45,601 bases of DNA. It comes from an uncultured Clostridia bacterium (GTDB lineage: Bacteria > Bacillota > Clostridia > Oscillospirales > CAG-272). The stretch lies in the NCBI GenBank assembly GCA_946407735.1, contig CAMJPL010000025.1:1-45601 (forward strand), written 5' to 3'. The notes beneath the pieces are model-generated. The model saw only the letters and a program-made list of their open reading frames with translations, ran no database searches and was not told where the DNA came from. Of this stretch, positions 40,052 to 45,601 are shown one piece after another. Within the stretch, counting starts at the first letter, position 1; the number at the start of each line of letters is the position of its first letter. Made by a program: the position numbers and the translations under genes.

Positions 40052-42148
40052 ATGAATACGGTATCGGATTATTTCGGAAGCATGGTATTTGATGACAGAG
40101 TGATGAAGGCGACGTTGTCAGCCAAGGTGTACGCTTCGCTGAAGCACACCATAGACGAGGGACAGCCCCTCGATCCGGACGTGGCGGACGCCGTGGCGCT
40201 TGCCATGAAGGACTGGGCGGTCAGCAAGGGCGCGACGCATTTTACACACTGGTTCCAGCCGCTGACCGGCATCACCGCGGAGAAGCACGACAGCTTTATT
40301 TCGCCCTCTCCCGACGGCGGCGTGATCATGGAGTTTTCCGGAAAAGAACTGATCAAGGGCGAGCCGGACGCATCCTCCTTCCCGTCGGGCGGGCTGCGAG
40401 CCACCTTTGAGGCAAGAGGCTATACGGCGTGGGACCCCACCTCTTACGCTTTTATAAAAGGAAAGACGCTTTGCATCCCCACCGCCTTCTGCTCCTACGG
40501 CGGACACGCGCTTGACAAAAAGACGCCGCTTCTGCGTTCCATGGAAGCGCTGAACAAACAGGCGCTGCGCGTGCTTCGCCTGTTCGGCAACAACACGGCG
40601 AAGTACGTACGCTCCTCGGTGGGACCGGAGCAGGAATATTTTCTTATCTCAAAAGAGATGTATGATAAGCGCCCCGACCTGCGCTTTACCGGACGCACGC
40701 TGTTCGGCGCCAAACCGCCGAAGGGACAGGAGATGGACGATCATTATTTCGGCGCCATCAAGCCTAAAGTCGCCGAATTCATGGAGGATCTGAACGACGA
40801 GCTCTGGAAGCTCGGCATCATGGCAAAGACCGAGCATAACGAGGTCGCGCCCGCCCAGCATGAGCTGGCGCCGATCTATACCACCACCAACGTGGCGACC
40901 GACCACAACCAGCTGACAATGGAAATGATGCAGAAGATCGCCGCCAGGCATGGTCTTGTCTGTCTGCTTCACGAAAAGCCGTTTGCCGGTGTCAACGGAA
41001 GCGGAAAGCACAACAACTGGTCCATCGCCACAAGCGAGGGACAGAATCTGCTGTCTCCCGGAGAGACGCCATATGAGAACGCGCAGTTTTTGCTGTTCCT
41101 CTGCGCCGTCATCAAGGCGGTGGACGATTATCAGGATCTGCTCCGTATTTCGGTCGCCACGGCGGGCAACGACCACCGTCTCGGCGCAAACGAAGCGCCG
41201 CCCGCCGTCATTTCGATGTTCCTCGGCGACGAGCTGAACGCCGTGCTTGAAGCGATCGAAACCGATACGCCTTATAAAGGAGCCGAAAAAACGCAGATGA
41301 AGCTCGGCGTCGACGTGCTGCCGAAATTCAACCGCGATACCACCGACCGGAACCGCACCTCGCCCTTCGCCTTTACCGGCAACAAATTCGAGTTCCGTAT
41401 GCTCGGTTCGTCAAACTCTATCGCCTGCGCGAATATCATGCTCAACGCCGCCGTGGCGGAAAGCCTGAAGATCTACGCCGACCGTCTGGAGGGCGCGCAG
41501 GATTTTGAAACGGCTCTTCACGACATGATCAAGAAGACGATCAAGGATCACAAGCGGATCATCTTCAACGGCAACGGCTACGACGACGCCTGGATCAGGG
41601 AAGCGACCGAGGTGCGGGGCCTGCTCAACTACCGCACCACTGCCGACTGCATGCCGCATCTGCTCGACGAAAAGAACGTGAAGATGCTAACCGCTCACAA
41701 GGTGTTTACCGTGGATGAGCTGCGTTCCCGCCGGGATATCATGCTCGAAAACTATTGCAAAACGGTTACCATCGAGGCGAATACGATGGTCGATATGGCG
41801 AGGACGCAGATCGCGCCGGCTGTATCCGACTTCGCGGCGCACGTAGCAAAAAGCGCGCAGATGAAAAAAGCGCTCGATCCGTCGATCGCCTGCGAATATG
41901 AAACGGGGCTTGTCCGCAAGCTGTCCGCCCTTACCGACCGGATCGCGTCGGGCGTGTCGGGACTTCAGGACGCTTTGCTCACCCTGCACGACGCGGCGGA
42001 CGTCGTCGCCGAATCCGAGCTGGTACGCGACAACGTCCTGCCGAAAATGTGCGAGCTGAGGCTTGCCTGTGACGAGGCGGAAACGATGACGGCCAAAGAA
42101 TACTGGCCGATGCCCACCTACGCGGATATCCTGTTCAGCGTGAGGTAA
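40052..42148 (+). CDS. glnN: Glutamine synthetase, type III
   Basis: 698 residues, the usual size for the large GlnN type of Bacteroidetes and clostridia. The start at 40052 follows AAGGAGA and lies after the promoter and terminator; the open frame from 39752 runs through the promoter and cannot be the start. Landmarks are [110 protein letters not shown] and [15 protein letters not shown]. It synthesises glutamine from ammonia. It is followed 17 nt later by the ammonium transporter. Confidence 0.96.
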   Translation: MNTVSDYFGSMVFDDRVMKATLSAKVYASLKHTIDEGQPLDPDVADAVALAMKDWAVSKGATHFTHWFQPLTGITAEKHDSFISPSPDGGVIMEFSGKELIKGEPDASSFPSGGLRATFEARGYTAWDPTSYAFIKGKTLCIPTAFCSYGGHALDKKTPLLRSMEALNKQALRVLRLFGNNTAKYVRSSVGPEQEYFLISKEMYDKRPDLRFTGRTLFGAKPPKGQEMDDHYFGAIKPKVAEFMEDLNDELWKLGIMAKTEHNEVAPAQHELAPIYTTTNVATDHNQLTMEMMQKIAARHGLVCLLHEKPFAGVNGSGKHNNWSIATSEGQNLLSPGETPYENAQFLLFLCAVIKAVDDYQDLLRISVATAGNDHRLGANEAPPAVISMFLGDELNAVLEAIETDTPYKGAEKTQMKLGVDVLPKFNRDTTDRNRTSPFAFTGNKFEFRMLGSSNSIACANIMLNAAVAESLKIYADRLEGAQDFETALHDMIKKTIKDHKRIIFNGNGYDDAWIREATEVRGLLNYRTTADCMPHLLDEKNVKMLTAHKVFTVDELRSRRDIMLENYCKTVTIEANTMVDMARTQIAPAVSDFAAHVAKSAQMKKALDPSIACEYETGLVRKLSALTDRIASGVSGLQDALLTLHDAADVVAESELVRDNVLPKMCELRLACDEAETMTAKEYWPMPTYADILFSVR

Positions 42149-42165
42149 GGAAAGAGGAAGATCCC

Positions 42166-43920
42166 ATGTCAACGGAAGAAATCACAAAATTAATAGAGGA
42201 GAGCGCCGCCAGGGAAGTGTTCGGCGTCTGGTTTCTGATCGGTGCCGCGCTGGTGTTCTTTATGCAGGCGGGCTTCGCCATGGTGGAAACGGGGTTTACC
42301 CGCGCAAAAAACGCCGGAAACATCATCATGAAGAACCTGATGGATTTCTGCATCGGTACGGTCGTATTCGTACTGCTCGGCTTTTCTCTGATGATGGCGG
42401 AGGATTACGTCCTTGGCTTTGTCGGCGTCCCGAACCTGAAGATCCTGACCGATTTCGGAGGGTTTCTGAAGAGCGGCGGCGCGCCCTCCTTCGTCTTCAA
42501 TCTGGTGTTCTGCGCCACCGCCGCCACCATCGTTTCCGGTGCCATGGCGGAACGCACGAAATTCATCTCCTACTGCATCTACTCCGGCGTGATCTCCCTG
42601 TTCGTCTATCCCATTGAAGCCGGTTGGGTGTGGAATGAAGCCGGTTGGCTCGTCAAACTCGGATTCCATGACTTCGCGGGATCGGCGGCGATACATTCGG
42701 TCGGCGGGCTTACGGCGCTGATCGGCGCGATAATGGTCGGTCCCCGTCTCGGAAAGTACATAAAAGACGGTGCCGGGAAGGTCAAAAAAGTCAACGCCAT
42801 TCCCGGACACTCAATCACTCTCGGAGCGCTCGGCTGTTTCATTCTATGGTTCGGGTGGTACGGCTTCAACGGCGCCGCCGCCTGGGACGGCAATTCTCTC
42901 GCCTCCATCTTTGTGACCACGACGATCGCTCCGGCTGCCGCTACCTGCACGACAATGATCTTTACCTGGATCAAAAACGGAAAGCCCGACGTTTCCATGT
43001 GCCTCAACGCCTCGCTCGCGGGTCTTGTGGGCATCACGGCGGGATGCGACGCTCTGGACGCGCTCGGATCGGCGGTCGTCGGCATCGTCTCCGGTTTCCT
43101 CGTCGTTATCGTCGTCGAAGCGCTGGATATCAAACTGCATATCGACGATCCGGTGGGCGCTGTGGGTGTCCATCTGGCGAACGGCGTGTGGGGAACGGCT
43201 GCGGTCGGCCTGCTTGCTGATCCGTCGGCTCCCGCGGGTCTGAACGGGCTGTTCTGCACAGGCAGTTTTCGTCTGCTGGGCGTACAGCTGCTCGGCATCA
43301 CCGCCATCCTCGCCTGGACTGCCGTGATGATGACCGCGGCCTTCTTTATCCTGAAAAAGACGGTCGGCCTGCGTGTGACGCGGGAAGAAGAGATCAAAGG
43401 CATGGATAAAACCGAGCACGGTCTGCCCAGCGCCTACGCCGATTTCGTTCCGGCGGTGGAGAGTCTGGATTACGGATATGAGAGCGCAGCCGCAGTAAGC
43501 GGAGACACGCCGGTATCAGAGGCTGTCCCGGTCAAAAAGGTGCCGTCTTTCGATGAAGGAACACCCAGATTCACCAAGGTGGAGATCATTTGCAGGGAAC
43601 AGCGTTTTGAAGCGCTGAAAAACGCTATGATGGATATCGGTATCACCGGCATGACCGTCTCCCACGTGCTGGGCTGCGGCGCACAGAAGGGGCAGCCGGA
43701 ATACTACCGCGGCGTTGTTGTGGAAGCGAATCTGCTGCCCAAGATCCAGGTGGATATCGTGGTCAGCAAGGTGCCGGTCCGTCACGTGATAGAAACGGCA
43801 AAGAAAGTGCTCTTTACCGGGCATATAGGGGACGGCAAGATCTTTGTATATGATGTGGAAAACGTAGTTAAGGTCCGCACGGGGGAAGAAGGATACGACG
43901 CCCTGCAGGACGTGGAATAG
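42166..43920 (+). CDS. amtB: Ammonium transporter fused to a PII signalling domain
   Basis: 584 residues. Residues 1 to about 430 are an Amt channel with about 11 membrane segments. The twin pore histidines are H177 (AAIHSVGGLTAL) and H336 (GVHLANGVWGTAAVG), and AGFAMVETGFTRAKNAGNI opens the family signature. After a linker of about 35 residues, 468-584 form a complete PII protein. It has FTKVEIICREQRFEALKNAMMDIGI, a T-loop GCGAQKGQPEYYRGVVVEANLLPK with Y514 at the uridylylation position, and the nucleotide-binding TGHIGDGKIFVYDVENVVKVRTGEEG. PII normally blocks Amt as a separate protein; here the regulator is built in. AAGGAAAGAGG precedes the ATG. Confidence 0.94.
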   Translation: MSTEEITKLIEESAAREVFGVWFLIGAALVFFMQAGFAMVETGFTRAKNAGNIIMKNLMDFCIGTVVFVLLGFSLMMAEDYVLGFVGVPNLKILTDFGGFLKSGGAPSFVFNLVFCATAATIVSGAMAERTKFISYCIYSGVISLFVYPIEAGWVWNEAGWLVKLGFHDFAGSAAIHSVGGLTALIGAIMVGPRLGKYIKDGAGKVKKVNAIPGHSITLGALGCFILWFGWYGFNGAAAWDGNSLASIFVTTTIAPAAATCTTMIFTWIKNGKPDVSMCLNASLAGLVGITAGCDALDALGSAVVGIVSGFLVVIVVEALDIKLHIDDPVGAVGVHLANGVWGTAAVGLLADPSAPAGLNGLFCTGSFRLLGVQLLGITAILAWTAVMMTAAFFILKKTVGLRVTREEEIKGMDKTEHGLPSAYADFVPAVESLDYGYESAAAVSGDTPVSEAVPVKKVPSFDEGTPRFTKVEIICREQRFEALKNAMMDIGITGMTVSHVLGCGAQKGQPEYYRGVVVEANLLPKIQVDIVVSKVPVRHVIETAKKVLFTGHIGDGKIFVYDVENVVKVRTGEEGYDALQDVE

Positions 43921-43933
43921 GGGACGGATAACA

Positions 43934-45517
43934 ATGTGTTCGATTTTCGGTTATTGCGGCAAAGTCATGGACGAGGCCGCGTTTGAGGACGGTTTTTCTC
44001 AAACCAAATCCCGCGGTCCGGACGACAGCCGCGTCGTCAAAGCGGGCGGCGGCGTACTCGCCTTTCACCGCCTGTCGATCATGGGGCTTACCGCCGCCGG
44101 TATGCAGCCGTTTGAAAAAAACGGCTGCTATGCCGTTTGCAACGGCGAGCTTTACGGCTTCAAAGCCGAGCGGGAGCGGCTGATCGAAAAGGGATATACT
44201 TTTGCAGGCGACAGCGACTGCGAGATCATGCTCCCCATGTATTTTGAATACGGCACGGATCTGTTTTCCCGTCTCGACGCTGAATTCGCCTGTGTGATCT
44301 ACGACGGCAGAACAGACGAATTCATCGCTGCGCGCGATCCCATCGGGATTCGTCCGCTGTACTGCGGATACGACGCGAACGGCGTCATTCTGTTTGCCAG
44401 CGAGCCGAAAAACCTGGTTGGACTTTGCGAAAAGATCCTTCCGTTTCCGCCGGGACACTATTACAAAGGCGGCAGGTTCGTCTGCTACCGCGATATCGCG
44501 AAGGCGGACCGCGTCTGCCGCGACGACCTTGAAACCGCCTGCCGAAAGATCCGTGAAAAGTTGATCGCCGGGGTAGAAAAACGGCTGGCGGCGGACGCGA
44601 AGGTGGGATTTCTGCTCTCCGGCGGACTCGATTCCTCCCTTGTCTGCGCCATCGCCGCAAGGCAAAGCGATAAGCCGATCCGCACCTTTGCCATCGGCAT
44701 GAGCGAAGACGCTATCGACCTGAAATACGCCCGGCAGGTCGCGGACTATATCGGATCGGAACACACGGAAGTGTATATGACGCCGGAGGAGGTGATCTCG
44801 TCGCTGGAAACGGTGGTGCGCCTGCTCGGCACCTACGATATCACGACGATCCGCGCCGGCATGGGGATGTATCTTGTCTGCAAGGCGATCCACGAGTGGA
44901 CGGATATCCGGGTGCTGCTCACCGGAGAAATATCCGACGAGCTGTTCGGCTATAAGTACACGGATTTTGCGCCGAGCGCGGACGCGTTTCAAAAGGAAGC
45001 GGAAAAGCGGCTGAGAGAGCTGCATATGTACGACGTGCTCCGGGCCGATCGCTGTATTTCGGTCAACTCTCTGGAGGCCCGCGTTCCCTTCGGCGATCTT
45101 GATTTTGTCAAATATGTCATGAGCCTCGATCCCGAAATGAAAATGAACAAATATCACAAGGGCAAATACCTGCTCCGTCACGCCTTTGAGGGACTTGACT
45201 ATTTGCCGGACGAAATCCTGTGGCGGGAAAAGGCGGCGTTCTCCGACGCTGTGGGACACTCGATGGTGGATTATCTAAAGGAGTACGCCGAAGAGCAGTA
45301 TTCCGACGCGGAATATGAGGAAAAACACGCCCGGTATACCCACGCGGCGCCGTTTACAAAGGAATCCCTGCTTTACAGAGAGCTTTTTGAAAAATACTAT
45401 CCGGGACAGTCGGATATGGTCATAGATTTCTGGATGCCGAACAGATCGTGGGAAGGCTGTAACGTGAACGATCCGTCGGCACGGGTGCTTTCCAACTACG
45501 GCGACAGCGGGAAATAA
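43934..45517 (+). CDS. asnB: Asparagine synthetase, glutamine-hydrolysing
   Basis: 527 residues. It makes asparagine from aspartate, ATP and glutamine. Cys2 is the amidotransferase nucleophile (MCSIFGYCG), with SRGPDDS, FHRLSIMG and VCNGELYGFK in the N-terminal domain. The synthetase domain has the pyrophosphate loop LLSGGLDSSLVCAIAA (S229-S235), RTFAIGMSEDAIDLKYA, LTGEISDELFGYKY and SLEARVPFGDLDFVKYVM. The length is close to that of bacterial AsnB enzymes of about 550 residues. It lies 13 nt after amtB and is followed by a GlmS-like start, so the operon spends glutamine on amide products. Confidence 0.94.
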   Translation: MCSIFGYCGKVMDEAAFEDGFSQTKSRGPDDSRVVKAGGGVLAFHRLSIMGLTAAGMQPFEKNGCYAVCNGELYGFKAERERLIEKGYTFAGDSDCEIMLPMYFEYGTDLFSRLDAEFACVIYDGRTDEFIAARDPIGIRPLYCGYDANGVILFASEPKNLVGLCEKILPFPPGHYYKGGRFVCYRDIAKADRVCRDDLETACRKIREKLIAGVEKRLAADAKVGFLLSGGLDSSLVCAIAARQSDKPIRTFAIGMSEDAIDLKYARQVADYIGSEHTEVYMTPEEVISSLETVVRLLGTYDITTIRAGMGMYLVCKAIHEWTDIRVLLTGEISDELFGYKYTDFAPSADAFQKEAEKRLRELHMYDVLRADRCISVNSLEARVPFGDLDFVKYVMSLDPEMKMNKYHKGKYLLRHAFEGLDYLPDEILWREKAAFSDAVGHSMVDYLKEYAEEQYSDAEYEEKHARYTHAAPFTKESLLYRELFEKYYPGQSDMVIDFWMPNRSWEGCNVNDPSARVLSNYGDSGK

Positions 45518-45540
45518 CGATACGTAAGGAGAAGATTGAT

Positions 45541-45601
45541 ATGCGCGGAATTGTCGGATACACCGGCGTGCAAAGCGCGGCGCCGATCCTGCCGGAGGGA
45601 T
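45541..45601 (+). CDS. glmS: Start of a GlmS-like amidotransferase, cut by the window edge
   Basis: Only 20 codons are visible: MRGIVGYTGVQSAAPILPEG. TAAGGAG lies before the ATG, so this is a real start. The sequence matches glucosamine-6-phosphate synthase, which begins M-C-G-I-V-G-Y and continues to a PILL-x-GL block. Here residue 2, the essential N-terminal cysteine, is encoded CGC (Arg) instead of TGC. The enzyme would lose glutamine hydrolysis if this is correct. A single-base sequencing error or a divergent, ammonia-using copy are alternatives. Confidence 0.75.
   Translation, partial: MRGIVGYTGVQSAAPILPEG

Overview
The window looks like a chromosomal piece of a Gram-positive-type anaerobe of the class Clostridia, probably an uncultured gut lineage. 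The evidence is strong AGGAGG-type ribosome binding sites, TTGACA/TATAAT promoters, class A RNase P RNA, a glycyl radical enzyme with a radical-SAM activase, a type III glutamine synthetase and an S-layer-homology protein. The DNA is GC-rich overall. No tRNA, CRISPR array, transposase or intact prophage was seen.

Left part (1-32.25 kb) carries housekeeping and accessory genes. In order these are: a structured repeat (1-600); a degenerate M42 peptidase homologue; rnpB; an AbrB-type antitoxin/RelE-type toxin pair; a zinc-ribbon membrane protein; murD; a glycyl-radical activase; a hexapeptide acetyltransferase; and a second, inverted copy of the repeat (7822-8375). A minus-strand operon follows (glycerate kinase, phosphopantetheinyl transferase, NUDIX). 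Next come a glycyl radical enzyme, a DUF3592-like protein, a GDPD phosphodiesterase, an HI0933-type flavoprotein flanked by perfect hairpins, and purD. A long plus-strand run then holds an MFS transporter, a small AT-rich island with a GIY-YIG/RAMA-like protein, cmk, a GH43-like hydrolase, plsC, a UroD-like protein, a carbohydrate esterase, a GNAT enzyme and an RCC1/SLH cell-surface protein. An M28 peptidase, rsgA and cls close this part.

Right part (32.82 kb to the end) is a nitrogen-assimilation island with different codon use: ATC rather than ATA, and CGN rather than AGG. It abuts a truncated mobile-element protein fragment. A leftward operon encodes a split glutamate synthase (glutaminase, FMN synthase, ferredoxin, FAD reductase and GXGXG subunits), a type I glutamine synthetase and an ANTAR-domain regulator. 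A rightward operon encodes the type III glutamine synthetase, an Amt-PII fusion, asparagine synthetase and the start of a GlmS-like gene. Together these genes would take up ammonium, fix it into glutamine and pass the amide nitrogen to glutamate, asparagine and perhaps amino sugars.

Two observations stand out. First, the divergent nitrogen promoters (39.67-40.05 kb) are both perfect consensus. Each drives a leader that begins with the same 10-mer and contains a terminator-like hairpin, which suggests shared attenuation, perhaps by the ANTAR protein. Second, the two inverted repeats share a chain of short hairpins whose stems differ by compensatory base changes, as expected for a large structured RNA or a structure-selected mobile element.
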